Shown here: one piece after another, positions 9,268 to 18,688 of the stretch | Layout: each line of letters begins with the position of its first letter | How positions within the stretch are numbered: the stretch's first letter is position 1 | NCBI RefSeq assembly: GCF_001675045.1 | Contig: NZ_LYPA01000043.1 | Location: 1 to 64,000, forward strand | DNA length: 64,000 nt | Reading direction: 5' to 3' | Source: Paenibacillus oryzae | GTDB taxonomy: Bacteria; Bacillota; Bacilli; Paenibacillales; Paenibacillaceae | The notes under the pieces: generated by a model | Seen by the model: only the letters and a program-made list of their open reading frames with translations | Told to the model about the DNA's origin: nothing | Databases searched by the model: none | Program-made: the position numbers and the translations under genes

Positions 9268-10839
9268 GTGAACGAGAAAATCGCCCAATATCGCGGCAGA
9301 CTTTCGCAATTCTGGAGCCAGATGGGCAGAAAACAAAAAATATGGCTAGGCGCGTCACTGGCTGGATTGGTGGTTGCAATTACATTGCTGACCATTGTAT
9401 TCACCCGAACTGAATACGAGCTTGCGTTTCAAAACCTTGATTCGACAGACGCGCAAGCAGTGATCACTTATTTGGATGGTCAATCCATCCCATACAAGTT
9501 GTCCGATAGCGGGACAAGCATCTACGTGCCGAGCAAAATGGTTACGAAAACGAAAATTGCCGTAGGCTCCCAAGGCATGGTACAGAATGGTTCGATTGGA
9601 TTTGAAATTTTCAGCTCCAACACCTCTCAGCTGGGAACAACGGAAAACGAATTTAATGTTATCAAACAAAGCGCTTTTAACGGCGAGGTTCAAAAGCTGC
9701 TGAATGGTCTTCAAGGTGTTCAAAGCACCAAGGTGCTGGTCACAGCTCCGGAAGCCAGCGTGTTTCTGACACCGGCTGATACAGGAAAACCTACAGCTGC
9801 TATCGTTATGCAATTTACGCCTGGCTTTAGGCCGACCCAGCAGGCCATTGATGGCTACTATAATCTAGTAAAAGCTACAGTGACCAACTTGGAAATAGAG
9901 GATATTACCATCTCCAGCCCGCAAGGCGAGCTCACTCCGTCTATGACGGCCAATGCAGCCGCTGGCAGCGCTGATGTTGTGGAGATGCAATTCCAGATTC
10001 AGCGTAAATACGAGGCCGAGCTTAAAAAGAATATCCAGCAATTTCTTGGACCGCTTGTCGGTACGGAAAATCTGGTGGTCAGCATATCCAGCAGCATGAA
10101 CTTCGATAAGAAGGTCAGCAATGAAAACCTGGTGCGGCCGCTTGAAAATAACAATAATAACGGCATTATTGTGAGCGAAGAAATCAACAGCTCCACCTCG
10201 ACGGGCGAAAGCTCGCCTGCGGGCGGTGTTGCCGGGACTGGCGAAACCGATGTTCCGGGTTATGAAGCGTCATCGCAAGGCAGCAGTTCTTCGGAAACGA
10301 ACTCGCAAATTCGGAATTACGAGGTCGACCGGATTACCAGCAGCATTGAATCGGGGCCTTTTGTCGTAAAGGATTTGTCCATCAGCATCGGGATAGATGA
10401 GACGGTGTTGCCGGATGAGGCCAGCCGGACGCCAATTATGAATTATTTGACCACGCTGGTGCGCGCTCAATTGGCTGATTCTGGTCAGGATATTAATAAT
10501 GACGCTGTCATTACCAGAAAAGTTTCGCTGATTGCCAGAAATTTTGCAGAAAATCAAACAACTGCAAGCTCAAGCGCCATTTCGCTTCCTTGGGCAATCG
10601 GGCTTGGCGTTGCCGCTCTGGCTATCATTGGCGGTTTGGTCTACTTCCTGTCGAGAAGAAGAAAGCAGGAGGCCATCGAAGAAGTGGAGATCGCCGCACC
10701 AAACAAGGTGGAATATCCTACGCTTGATCTGGATAATGTGACCAATGACAATCAAGCTCGCAAAAATCTGGAAACACTCGCCAAACGCAAGCCTGACGAA
10801 TTTGTCAACCTTCTTCGCACATGGCTTGTGGATGAATAG
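9268..10839 (+). CDS. fliF: flagellar MS-ring protein FliF
   Basis: Forms the MS ring in the membrane that houses the export gate and carries the FliG rotor ring. The 523-residue protein has an N-terminal transmembrane helix (residues ~30-50), YscJ-like ring-building domains to about residue 290, a Ser/Gly/Thr/Asn-rich periplasmic stretch (about 290-355), a second transmembrane helix (WAIGLGVAALAIIGGLVYFL near 440-460), and a C-terminal cytoplasmic tail (DEFVNLLRTWLVDE) that binds FliG. Starts with GTG after GGGTGAGGTG. fliG follows after 11 bases. Confidence 0.96.
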   Translation: MNEKIAQYRGRLSQFWSQMGRKQKIWLGASLAGLVVAITLLTIVFTRTEYELAFQNLDSTDAQAVITYLDGQSIPYKLSDSGTSIYVPSKMVTKTKIAVGSQGMVQNGSIGFEIFSSNTSQLGTTENEFNVIKQSAFNGEVQKLLNGLQGVQSTKVLVTAPEASVFLTPADTGKPTAAIVMQFTPGFRPTQQAIDGYYNLVKATVTNLEIEDITISSPQGELTPSMTANAAAGSADVVEMQFQIQRKYEAELKKNIQQFLGPLVGTENLVVSISSSMNFDKKVSNENLVRPLENNNNNGIIVSEEINSSTSTGESSPAGGVAGTGETDVPGYEASSQGSSSSETNSQIRNYEVDRITSSIESGPFVVKDLSISIGIDETVLPDEASRTPIMNYLTTLVRAQLADSGQDINNDAVITRKVSLIARNFAENQTTASSSAISLPWAIGLGVAALAIIGGLVYFLSRRRKQEAIEEVEIAAPNKVEYPTLDLDNVTNDNQARKNLETLAKRKPDEFVNLLRTWLVDE

Positions 10840-10850
10840 AGGTGTTGTAA

Positions 10851-11864
10851 TTGTCCAAAAGCATGCAAGGACTAACAGGGCGCCAGAAAGCAGCCATTTT
10901 GTTAATTACATTGGGACCTGAAGTGTCTGCGCAAATTTTCAAGCATTTACGCGACGAAGAAATTGAGCAGCTCACGCTTGAAATTGCCAATGTGCGCAAG
11001 GTGGACAGTCTGGACCGCGAAACAATATTAAGCGAGTTTCATCAGATTTGTCTCGCGCAGGAGTATATATCGCAAGGCGGTATTACGTATGCAAAAGACA
11101 TTTTGGAGAAAGCGCTTGGCGAAGCAAAAGCGATGGAAGTTATTAACCGGTTAACGGCCACGCTGCAGGTAAGGCCATTCGACTTTGCAAGAAAAGCCGA
11201 GCCCGCGCAAATTCTGAACTTTATTCAGAACGAAAATTCCCAAACGATTGCGCTCGTATTGTCTTACCTGCAATCGGATCAATCGTCGCAAATATTGTCG
11301 TCGCTTCCGCAAGAGAAGCAAGCCGATGTTGCTCGCAGAATCGCGTTGATGGACAGCACATCGCCGGAGGTTATCGCTCAGGTGGAGCGAGTGCTGGAGC
11401 AAAAGCTGTCGGCTACGGTAACGCAGGATTACACCAATGCTGGCGGCATTGATTCCATTGTTCAAATTTTGAACGGCGTAGATCGCGGCACGGAGAGGAC
11501 GATTCTGGACTCGCTGGAAATTCAGGACCCGGAGTTGGCCGAAGAAATCAAAAAACGGATGTTTGTTTTCGAAGATATCGTCAATATCGACAACCGCTCG
11601 ATTCAACGGATTATACGCGACATCGAAAACGCCGATCTTCAGCTTGCCCTCAAAGTGGCGAGCGAGGAAGTACGCGAAGCGATTTTCCGCAATATGTCCA
11701 AACGTATGGCAGAAACGTTCAAAGAAGAAATGGAATTTATGGGCCCGGTCAGGCTGCGTGACGTGGAAGAAGCGCAAACCCGCATCGTGGCTACAATCCG
11801 CCGTTTAGAAGAGTCGGGCGAAATTATTATCGCACGCGGCGGAGGAGATGATATCATTGTCTAA
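10851..11864 (+). CDS. fliG: flagellar motor switch protein FliG
   Basis: Rotor ring protein that receives torque from the stator. 337 residues, full length, with the N-terminal FliF-binding domain (LTGRQKAAILLITLG), the armadillo-like middle domain, and the C-terminal torque helix (ENADLQLALKVASEEVREAIFRN, then MGPVRLRDVEEAQ with conserved charged residues). Start is TTG at 10851 after AGAGGTG; no better ATG exists. Overlaps the start of fliH. Confidence 0.95.
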   Translation: MSKSMQGLTGRQKAAILLITLGPEVSAQIFKHLRDEEIEQLTLEIANVRKVDSLDRETILSEFHQICLAQEYISQGGITYAKDILEKALGEAKAMEVINRLTATLQVRPFDFARKAEPAQILNFIQNENSQTIALVLSYLQSDQSSQILSSLPQEKQADVARRIALMDSTSPEVIAQVERVLEQKLSATVTQDYTNAGGIDSIVQILNGVDRGTERTILDSLEIQDPELAEEIKKRMFVFEDIVNIDNRSIQRIIRDIENADLQLALKVASEEVREAIFRNMSKRMAETFKEEMEFMGPVRLRDVEEAQTRIVATIRRLEESGEIIIARGGGDDIIV

Positions 11865-12705
11865 TTTGATTAAATCTTCTAGCGTTATTTCGTTGGACCA
11901 GCTCAAAAAGCTGCAGAGCGCAAGTCATCATCGCGAGGTTTTGACCCGCTTATCGGATGAAAACAGTCAGGATATCGAGGTTGGGCCAGATGAAGAAACG
12001 GTTTCGCTTCGCGATCAGATTTTGGCAGACGCACAGGCATTCGCCAATGAGCGGCTGCAGGAAGCTTCGCTGGAATGCGAAAGGATGCTGGCCGAGGCAA
12101 CGGCTCAAATAGATGTCTGGTGGCTGGAAAAACGCTCCGAGGATAATGCGGCATTTGAGCAAGCAAGAACATCCGGTTTCGAGCAAGGCTTTCAGGAAGG
12201 CGCCGCCGCTGCGGAAGAAAAACTGAAGCAGGAATGGCAGGAGAACCTGGATGCAGCATCGGATGCTCTGAAGGGCGCTTATGCGCTTCGAGAGCAGATT
12301 ATTCAGGAAGCAGAGCCTTTTCTTGTAGAGCTTAGCTGCGCCATTGCGGAAAAAATCATTGGAAAGCAGCTGAGTCAAGCTCCCGAAATGGCGCTGGAGC
12401 TTATTGTCAAAGCCTTGTCCCGCCGAAGGGAGCAAGGCGTAATAACGCTTTGCGTTTCACCTCAGCAGCTTCCATTCGTACAGGCGGCAAGGGAAGAGCT
12501 GAATATGGCCATTGATTCTCAGGCCGAGCTGCAAATTTTGCCCGATTCCACCGTTAAAGACAATGGTTGTGTCATTCGTTCGGCATTTGGCAGCATTGAC
12601 GCGCGTATCGATACCCAGCTCCAGGAGATTAAACGCGAGCTGATCCAATTGGCGCATCAGAGCAATGAGGAGAGAAGTCAAAATGGGGACTGGAATCAAG
12701 CTTGA
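11857..12705 (+). CDS. fliH: flagellar assembly protein FliH
   Basis: Negative regulator and stator-like partner of the export ATPase FliI. The 282-residue product has a Glu/Ala/Gln-rich coiled-coil N-terminal half (about residues 45-150) including a heptad stretch with GFEQGFQEG, typical FliH GxxxG-like spacing, and a C-terminal FliH/YscL domain (LSCAIAEKIIGKQL, then DNGCVIRSAFGSIDARIDTQL). TTG at 11857 is preferred over ATG at 11848 because GGAGGAG at 11841-11847 is at correct distance from the former and too close to the latter. Overlaps the fliG end by 8 bases. Confidence 0.9.
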   Translation: MSNLIKSSSVISLDQLKKLQSASHHREVLTRLSDENSQDIEVGPDEETVSLRDQILADAQAFANERLQEASLECERMLAEATAQIDVWWLEKRSEDNAAFEQARTSGFEQGFQEGAAAAEEKLKQEWQENLDAASDALKGAYALREQIIQEAEPFLVELSCAIAEKIIGKQLSQAPEMALELIVKALSRRREQGVITLCVSPQQLPFVQAAREELNMAIDSQAELQILPDSTVKDNGCVIRSAFGSIDARIDTQLQEIKRELIQLAHQSNEERSQNGDWNQA

Positions 12706-14011
12706 TTCGGCAAAGTATCTGGAGCACCTCAGGCCGATTGATCCCGTACGCGTGAATGGCAAGGTAACCCAGGTCATAGGACTTACTGTGGAATCGGAGG
12801 GGCCGGATGCCAGCATTGGCGACTTGTGTTATATCTATCCTTCCAAAAGCGCCAAACCGCTGAAGGCGGAGGTGGTAGGCTTCAGGGACAACAAGGTGAT
12901 CCTGATGCCCCTTGGCGATCTGCATGCCATAAGTCCTGGCTGCGATGTTGTAGGCTCCGGCAAGCCGTTATCGGTTCAGGTAGGCTCGGAATTGCTGGGC
13001 AAGGTACTGGATGGATTGGGTAATCCGCTTGATGGCAGCTTGTTGCCCAGCCGAATGCAGCATTATTCAACCCATAATGCTCCCAGCAACCCGCTTGGCC
13101 GTCCAAGAGTGGTACATCCGCTGAGCATCGGGGTCCGCGCCATCGACGGTTTGCTGACAGTAGGGCAAGGGCAGCGGGTTGGCATCTTTGCCGGCTCCGG
13201 AGTCGGCAAAAGTACGCTGCTGGGCATGATCGCCCGCAATACTTCCGCCGACGTCAATGTTATAGCGCTGATCGGCGAGCGGGGCCGCGAGGTATTGGAA
13301 TTTATCGAAAAGGACCTTGGCCCTGAAGGGCTTGCGCGTTCGGTTGTCATTGTTGCGACCTCCGACCAGCCGGCTCTGATTCGTATGAAAGGCGCATTAA
13401 TTGCAACGACGATAGCCGAATATTTTCGGGATCGCGGTTTGAACGTCATGCTGATGATGGATTCCGTTACCCGTTACGCAATGGCGCTGCGCGAGGTCGG
13501 TCTTGCTATCGGCGAACCGCCGGCAACCAGAGGTTACACACCGTCCGTGTTTGCCGCTTTGCCAAAGCTGCTGGAGCGCGCGGGAACCGGTGCAACAGGG
13601 TCCATTACCGCGTTTTATACTGTTCTGGTTGACGGAGACGATATGAACGAGCCAATTGCGGATGCCGTGCGCGGTATTCTGGACGGACATATCGTATTGA
13701 GCCGCCACCTGGCGCATAAGGGACATTTTCCGGCTATTGATGTTTTGGCTTCGGTCAGCCGCGTTATGAAGGAAATTGTTTCAGAGGAGCAGCAGGATGC
13801 GGCAAACGCGCTAAAACGTCTGCTCTCTATATACAGGGATTCGGAAGATTTGATCAATATTGGGGCGTACCAGCAAGGCTCAAACAAAGAAATTGATTTG
13901 GCGCTTCAATATATAGAAGACATTCACGCTTTTACAAAGCAAAAAACGAATGAAAAAGTGACCTTAGGCGAAACGCAAGAGTCATTAATTAATCAATTTC
14001 TTAGGAGTTGA
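12683..14011 (+). CDS. fliI: flagellum-specific ATPase FliI
   Basis: F1-beta-like hexameric ATPase that dissociates chaperone-substrate complexes at the flagellar export gate. 442 residues, with Walker A GSGVGKS (171-177), the Walker B region VMLMMDSVTRYAMALREVGLAIGEPP (split motif, LMMD), and the family segment ARGYTPS-like TRGYTPSVFAALPKLLERAG. ATG at 12683 follows GAGGAGAGAAG; the upstream in-frame ATG at 12665 would add six unsupported residues. Overlaps the 3' end of fliH by 23 bases. Confidence 0.96.
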   Translation: MGTGIKLDSAKYLEHLRPIDPVRVNGKVTQVIGLTVESEGPDASIGDLCYIYPSKSAKPLKAEVVGFRDNKVILMPLGDLHAISPGCDVVGSGKPLSVQVGSELLGKVLDGLGNPLDGSLLPSRMQHYSTHNAPSNPLGRPRVVHPLSIGVRAIDGLLTVGQGQRVGIFAGSGVGKSTLLGMIARNTSADVNVIALIGERGREVLEFIEKDLGPEGLARSVVIVATSDQPALIRMKGALIATTIAEYFRDRGLNVMLMMDSVTRYAMALREVGLAIGEPPATRGYTPSVFAALPKLLERAGTGATGSITAFYTVLVDGDDMNEPIADAVRGILDGHIVLSRHLAHKGHFPAIDVLASVSRVMKEIVSEEQQDAANALKRLLSIYRDSEDLINIGAYQQGSNKEIDLALQYIEDIHAFTKQKTNEKVTLGETQESLINQFLRS

Positions 14012-14019
14012 GTGCTGCG

Positions 14020-14466
14020 GTGGCATCCTTCCACTATTCATTTCAAAAGGTTGTGGATCTTAAGGCAAGCCAGAAAACACAAGCGGAATGGGTGCTTTCA
14101 GGAGCGCTGGGCGAACTCTCCACTCAGGAACAAAATCTCTATCAGCTTCGTCAAAGCCAGGCAGAGTGGGAGGAAAGGCTGCATCAGGCCACCACACAAG
14201 CAGTGCCATTATCAGACCTGCTTGTTATCGGCCAATATCTGGACCATCTGCAAGCATGCATTGAACGCAAGCTGGAGGACGTTCAACACGCTCAAAAGGC
14301 GGTGGATCAATGCCGCTCCAAGCTGGCTGACAAGATGAAGGATGAAAAGGTTTGGCTCAAAGCCAAAGACCGCGCCTGGGAAAGTTTCCGTCATGCTTTG
14401 CAAATCAAGGAGCAAAATGAGCTGGATGAAATGGCAACGGTTCGTTTCATCATGCCGTCACCGTAG
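14020..14466 (+). CDS. fliJ: flagellar export protein FliJ
   Basis: Coiled-coil stalk of the export ATPase, the counterpart of the F1 gamma subunit. 148 residues, almost wholly helical and Gln/Glu/Lys/Ala-rich, starting with the family's FHYSFQKVVDLK pattern. GTG at 14020 is twelve bases after AGGAG and gives that standard start; an in-frame TTG at 14008 is also possible but sits right against the ribosome site. Located between fliI and fliK as usual. Confidence 0.88.
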   Translation: MASFHYSFQKVVDLKASQKTQAEWVLSGALGELSTQEQNLYQLRQSQAEWEERLHQATTQAVPLSDLLVIGQYLDHLQACIERKLEDVQHAQKAVDQCRSKLADKMKDEKVWLKAKDRAWESFRHALQIKEQNELDEMATVRFIMPSP

Positions 14467-14501
14467 AAGGCTGCAACGCTGGCAAGAGGGAGTGATCGAA
14501 A

Positions 14502-15407
14502 TTGGCGGACACAAATGATGAAGCTCAGAAATACAACGGCTTTGAACGTTTTATGTTTTTAATGATACCGATTCTTGTCGTGATCGTTTTGCTGGGCGTC
14601 TTGCTTTATGCAACAAACAGCGACTTCCGCAATCGGACGCTGGAAATCGGTCAAAACATACCTGTTCTCAAAAATGCGCTTCCAAAGCCTGAATCAATGA
14701 GCGGCATTAAAGACGACGAAAGCGTGCGTTCAGTCAAATTAAATGAAAAAATCGATGAATTGGAGACGGAGCTGCTGACGCTTAAAAGCGAGCTTGCCGC
14801 TGCAACCCAAACCAAGGAAACGCAGGAGCAGTCCATCAAAGACCTGGAAGATGAAAATGCCCGGCTTAAGCTGGCAAATGAAGAGGGTCTTCTGGAGGAT
14901 GAGCAATATGAGGCCAAAATTTCCGAGCTCGCCAGCATGTTTACCAAAATGACGCCTAGCAAGGCTGCTCCAATTGTACAAAACATGACCGTGGATGAAA
15001 TGGTTCTGCTGTTTTCCGCAATGAGAGTTGACGATCGAGTGCGCATTATGGAAAAGATGGATGCAAAAATTGCTGCGGAAGCAACCATGAAGATGAAGGA
15101 CGCCGTTAAGGCCAAAGATCTGCAAATAGCGGCGCTGCAAGCGAGACTGGAAGAGGCGTCGCAGCCGAAGGAAACAACGGTTTCCTCTACTTTGGATCAG
15201 GATCAGCTAAGCGCAACCTTTGGCGCTATGAACGCAGCCAGTGCGGGAGAGCTTTTGGTCAAAATGATTGAAGTGAGCCCTAGCAAGGTGATGAGAATTT
15301 TAAATTCGGTCAGCGATTCGGCGCGCTCCTCCATTTTGAGCGAGATGTCCAAAATCGACAAAAACGCAACTGCCAGTATGATGTCCAGACTGATGTCCGG
15401 CTCTTAG
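14502..15407 (+). CDS. MotE-like flagellar membrane protein (YlxF position)
   Basis: A 301-residue single-pass membrane protein. Residues ~17-39 form a transmembrane helix (MFLMIPILVVIVLLGVLLYA), residues ~80-130 a coiled coil, and two MgtE-N-like helical repeats follow (FTKMTPSKAAPIVQNM near 147, and a second copy VKMIEVSPSKVMRILNSV near 258). In Bacillales the gene at this place is ylxF, and MotE-type proteins act as chaperones or scaffolds for motor parts in other bacteria; the function here is inferred. Start is TTG after GAGGGAGTG. Confidence 0.72.
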   Translation: MADTNDEAQKYNGFERFMFLMIPILVVIVLLGVLLYATNSDFRNRTLEIGQNIPVLKNALPKPESMSGIKDDESVRSVKLNEKIDELETELLTLKSELAAATQTKETQEQSIKDLEDENARLKLANEEGLLEDEQYEAKISELASMFTKMTPSKAAPIVQNMTVDEMVLLFSAMRVDDRVRIMEKMDAKIAAEATMKMKDAVKAKDLQIAALQARLEEASQPKETTVSSTLDQDQLSATFGAMNAASAGELLVKMIEVSPSKVMRILNSVSDSARSSILSEMSKIDKNATASMMSRLMSGS

Positions 15408-15453
15408 ACGCATTCATAAAGCCAGCCAATAAGAAGGGAGGTGAAAAACAATA

Positions 15454-16818
15454 ATGGATGTAATGGTAGCAGGTTCAAATACCGCTGTAGCTCCTAACGG
15501 CTCAGCGCCAGTAGCAAGCGTGAAGCAAGGAACAACGGCTGCAGAAGGTGCAGCAGGCTTTCAAACGGTGCTGGTCAAGCAAATGGGCGGTCAAGCGGAA
15601 GCTCAGGAGTCAACAGCCGCTCCGAATGCTTTGGTTGCATCGGCAGCAGGTCTGCCGCAAGAAGGCGCTGTGCTGCCGGAATTGCCGGAGCTGGAGCAGC
15701 TTCTGGCACTAATGGATTCGTTAATAGACCAGCTTGATGCTCAGCCGGAAGAGGATGCTCAACAATCCAATGCCAGCCCTGAAGAGCTGTTGGCCGCATT
15801 GGAAGGTATGCAAGCTTTATTGGTTTTGCTTGGCCTTCCTGCCGTTCACTTGCAGAAGGCGGTTAATGAAGCAACTAACGCTGTCGTTCAAGCGGAGGAT
15901 GACGCTTCTCAAACGTTAACCCTGAAAAGCGGCTTGCAGGATACGCTCCTCCAGTTGCAAACATTGCTCCAGCAAGGCTTGCATAAGCAGGTTCAAGGTC
16001 AGGAGCCCGCGGCTCTGGTTGCCAAGCAGCTTGGAGAGCTTGCTGCCTTGTTGAAAGGCGAAGCTCCGAAGCAGCAGCCCTCCCAGAAGGAGACCGTACA
16101 AACTCCTGCATGGGTCAATACCGCATCCGCTTCGGCTAAGGACGCTTCGGTTTTGCTTCAACGCATGTCTCACCAGGCTGTCCACCCTTCCATTCTGGCG
16201 GCGGCGGTTCAAGGCAGCGAAGTGACGACCCAGGCTGATGGAGGCTTGCAGCAGCAAGGAGAGATGGTTGCCGCAACGCCTGTTTCTCTGCTTGCTCAAC
16301 AAACCGTCCGGGAGCATGCGCCGATGCCAGCACCAAGCCAGACCGCGAGCACGTTCGTGCTGGCTGAGGATTTTGCTGAAACGATGCGCGGCATGATTGT
16401 GACGAAGTTTGATATCCGATCCTTGAATGGAGCTTCAGAAGCCCGTCTTACTCTGTTTCCGGAGCATTTGGGCGGAGTAGATGTTCGCATTTCGATGCAA
16501 GGCGGCGTGCTTACCGCTGTTTTTATGACGGATACGGCGCATGCCAAGGATATGCTTGAAAATCAAATGGCGCAGCTGCGTTCATCGCTTCAGGCACAAG
16601 GCTTAAACGTCGATAAGCTGGAGGTTACTCAAAGCGAGTCCTCTGCCGTGCTTAGCGGGCAAAACGGGCAGGAGCAGGGCAATCGCAACCCGTTCCGCAA
16701 TTCTCAGGATCAGCAGAATGACGAGCGCGTAACGGACAATGCTTTTGAATCGGAAATTGCCGAGCAGGCAGCCATTCAGGAGCTCGGTTTTGGAAGAAGT
16801 ATTAACGAAACGGCTTAA
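15454..16818 (+). CDS. fliK: flagellar hook-length control protein FliK
   Basis: Secreted ruler that measures hook length and triggers the switch of FlhB to late substrates. 454 residues. The N-terminal two thirds is low-complexity (Ala, Gln, Leu, Glu-rich). The C-terminal Flg_hook domain (RLTLFPEHLGGVDVRISMQ near residue 331, then LRSSLQAQGLNVDKLEV) is the conserved part that binds FlhB. ATG at 15454 follows GGGAGGTG. An alternative ATG nine bases downstream cannot be excluded. Confidence 0.92.
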   Translation: MDVMVAGSNTAVAPNGSAPVASVKQGTTAAEGAAGFQTVLVKQMGGQAEAQESTAAPNALVASAAGLPQEGAVLPELPELEQLLALMDSLIDQLDAQPEEDAQQSNASPEELLAALEGMQALLVLLGLPAVHLQKAVNEATNAVVQAEDDASQTLTLKSGLQDTLLQLQTLLQQGLHKQVQGQEPAALVAKQLGELAALLKGEAPKQQPSQKETVQTPAWVNTASASAKDASVLLQRMSHQAVHPSILAAAVQGSEVTTQADGGLQQQGEMVAATPVSLLAQQTVREHAPMPAPSQTASTFVLAEDFAETMRGMIVTKFDIRSLNGASEARLTLFPEHLGGVDVRISMQGGVLTAVFMTDTAHAKDMLENQMAQLRSSLQAQGLNVDKLEVTQSESSAVLSGQNGQEQGNRNPFRNSQDQQNDERVTDNAFESEIAEQAAIQELGFGRSINETA

Positions 16819-16855
16819 TGCAATTCCTATCGGACAAGGACGGGGGTGAACAGAA

Positions 16856-17344
16856 ATGGCCGACAGTGTATCTACCAGTAACGTTTGGCCTAGCTATCAC
16901 AAGAGCAATGTCCAGAAAGCAGCTGAAAAATCATCGTCCAATACGCTTGGCAAGGATCAGTTTTTGTCCATCCTGGTAACGCAGCTTCGTAATCAGGACC
17001 CCATGCAGCCTATGCAGGATAAAGAGTTTATTGCGCAAATGGCGCAGTTTACCTCTGTGGAGCAGCTGATGAATATGGCGACCGAAATCGGTAAATTGCG
17101 ACAAAGCATCGGATCAGCTTCAAGCATGATCGGTAAATGGGTAGAGTGGCAGGAGTACGATGAGGAAGGGCAAATCATTCCTTTTAATGGTAAGGTTGAC
17201 TCGATTTTGTCCAAGGAAGGCGTATTGTATGCAAAGATTGGCGATAGCGAGGTTGCATTGGACTACCTGATCTCTATTTCCGAAAGTCAGCCCGCTCAAG
17301 GAGCGGAATCAGCTGGGGAGAAGGATGAGGTGGAGGAAGCGTGA
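16856..17344 (+). CDS. flgD: flagellar hook capping protein FlgD
   Basis: Scaffold cap at the tip of the growing hook. 162 residues. The N-terminal signature (LGKDQFLSILVTQLRNQDPMQPMQDKEFIAQMAQF) is exact for FlgD; the C-terminal part is a short version of the FlgD domain ending in an acidic tail, as in Bacillus. GTG of the next gene overlaps its stop. Confidence 0.94.
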   Translation: MADSVSTSNVWPSYHKSNVQKAAEKSSSNTLGKDQFLSILVTQLRNQDPMQPMQDKEFIAQMAQFTSVEQLMNMATEIGKLRQSIGSASSMIGKWVEWQEYDEEGQIIPFNGKVDSILSKEGVLYAKIGDSEVALDYLISISESQPAQGAESAGEKDEVEEA

Positions 17345-17730
17345 GCGACAGCATGAAAATTGGACACCTGTTCCCTATAAGTCCTTCGCCGCTGCAGGTT
17401 GACAAAAGCTATCAAAAAGCTCAGGGCGAAATGAAGAGGCAAGGCGCGGAGTTTCATGACCTGCTGCAATCGAAAGTGCTCAAGTTCAGCCATCATGCGG
17501 AAGTAAGAATGGAGCAACGCGGTATCCAGCTCAAGCCGGAGTCGCTGTCCCGAATTATGAATGCGGTGGACGAGGCGGCTTCCAAAGGCGCGCGCGATTC
17601 TCTTATTGTGTACAAGGATATTGCGATGATCGTTAATGTACCCAGTCGCACCGTTGTAACGGCAATGGATGAAAGCGGCATGCGGAGCAACGTCTTTACC
17701 CAGATTGACAGTGCGATTATTTTGACATAA
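17341..17730 (+). CDS. flagellar operon protein, TIGR02530 type
   Basis: 129-residue protein of the family found only between flgD and flgE in Firmicutes flagellar operons; molecular role unknown. Its core (LKFSHHAEVRMEQRGI, then a helix and SLIVYKDIAMIVNVPSRTVVTAMD) is well conserved as I remember it. GTG start overlaps the flgD stop, giving translational coupling. Its narrow distribution suggests a role in hook assembly, which is inference. Confidence 0.82.
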   Translation: MSDSMKIGHLFPISPSPLQVDKSYQKAQGEMKRQGAEFHDLLQSKVLKFSHHAEVRMEQRGIQLKPESLSRIMNAVDEAASKGARDSLIVYKDIAMIVNVPSRTVVTAMDESGMRSNVFTQIDSAIILT

Positions 17731-17819
17731 GGCTGGACCATTCAGGAGGCCTGCGGCTGCGGACCGACAGATGTAGCCGCCAGTAAGCACTAATACCCCA
17801 AATTGGAGGAAATGAAACC

Positions 17820-18632
17820 ATGTTGAGATCAATGTATTCAGGCGTTTCCGGCATGAGAGGGTTTCAAACCAAGCTTGACGTAATCGGCAATAACATTGCC
17901 AACGTCAACACAATCGGCTTTAAAGCCGGAAGGGTTATGTTTCAGGATATTTTGAGCCAGACCGTATCCGGTGTGACAGCGCCTGAAGACGGAGCGCGGG
18001 GCGGCGTAAACGCTCGCCAAATCGGCCTGGGCGTAGCGATCGGCGCAATTGATACAATCCATACAGCGGGCAGCGCCATGCAAACGAATGATGCAAAGGA
18101 CCTGCGGATTGACGGCGACGGATTTTTTGTTGTATCGGCCGGAGACGGAACTGAACAGCTGCTGACTCGCGCGGGCAATTTCACCATTGACGGCGCGCGA
18201 CAACTTGTTACTGCGGACGGCATGTTCGTTCTGGGCGTGGACGGAGCGCCTATCGTTCTTGCCCCAGAAATTACGGCATTCAGCTTCAGCCAGGACGGCA
18301 GAATTATTGGCGTAACGGCTGACGGACAGGCAGATGGTGGTCAGCTTGGCATCGTTAAGGTTGTCAATCCCAGCGGCCTGGAAAAAATCGGAGGCAATTT
18401 GTACCGGATGACGGTTAACGCCAATCCGGAAGGAGAATTCGAAATCGTTCCGGCTAATGACGCCGATGCAGGAACCGGCGCAGTTATTTCCGGCCAGCTA
18501 GAAATGTCGAACGTAGATTTGACGGCCGAGTTTACGGAAATGATTGTTGCGCAACGCGGCTTTCAGGCAAATTCCCGCATAATCAGCACATCCGATGAAA
18601 TTTTGCAGGAAGTTGTTAACCTGAAACGTTAA
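17820..18632 (+). CDS. flgE: flagellar hook protein FlgE (short, Bacillus type)
   Basis: 270-residue hook/rod family protein. The N-terminus carries the rod signature (GNNIANVNTIGFKAGRVMFQD), the middle has the hook core (DLRIDGDGFFVV, LTRAGNFTIDGARQLVT), and the C-terminus ends with the FlgE/FlgG helix (LTAEFTEMIVAQRGFQANSRII). Length and position equal B. subtilis FlgE (264 residues), formerly called FlgG; distal rod genes (flhO/flhP) usually lie elsewhere. RBS TGGAGGAAATG precedes the ATG. The 90 bases before it show no promoter. Confidence 0.9.
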   Translation: MLRSMYSGVSGMRGFQTKLDVIGNNIANVNTIGFKAGRVMFQDILSQTVSGVTAPEDGARGGVNARQIGLGVAIGAIDTIHTAGSAMQTNDAKDLRIDGDGFFVVSAGDGTEQLLTRAGNFTIDGARQLVTADGMFVLGVDGAPIVLAPEITAFSFSQDGRIIGVTADGQADGGQLGIVKVVNPSGLEKIGGNLYRMTVNANPEGEFEIVPANDADAGTGAVISGQLEMSNVDLTAEFTEMIVAQRGFQANSRIISTSDEILQEVVNLKR

Positions 18633-18646
18633 TTTTGTAGCAAGCC

Positions 18647-18667
18647 GGGAGGCTGGTTCAGCCTCCC
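18647..18667 (+). other. perfect hairpin between flgE and swrD
   Basis: A 9-bp perfect stem (GGGAGGCTG / CAGCCTCCC) with a 3-base loop lies 14 bases after the flgE stop and 22 bases before swrD. It lacks a T run, so it is more likely a processing or mRNA-stabilising element than a terminator, inside the operon. Confidence 0.6.
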
Positions 18668-18688
18668 TTACATAAAGGAGGCCGCCTG

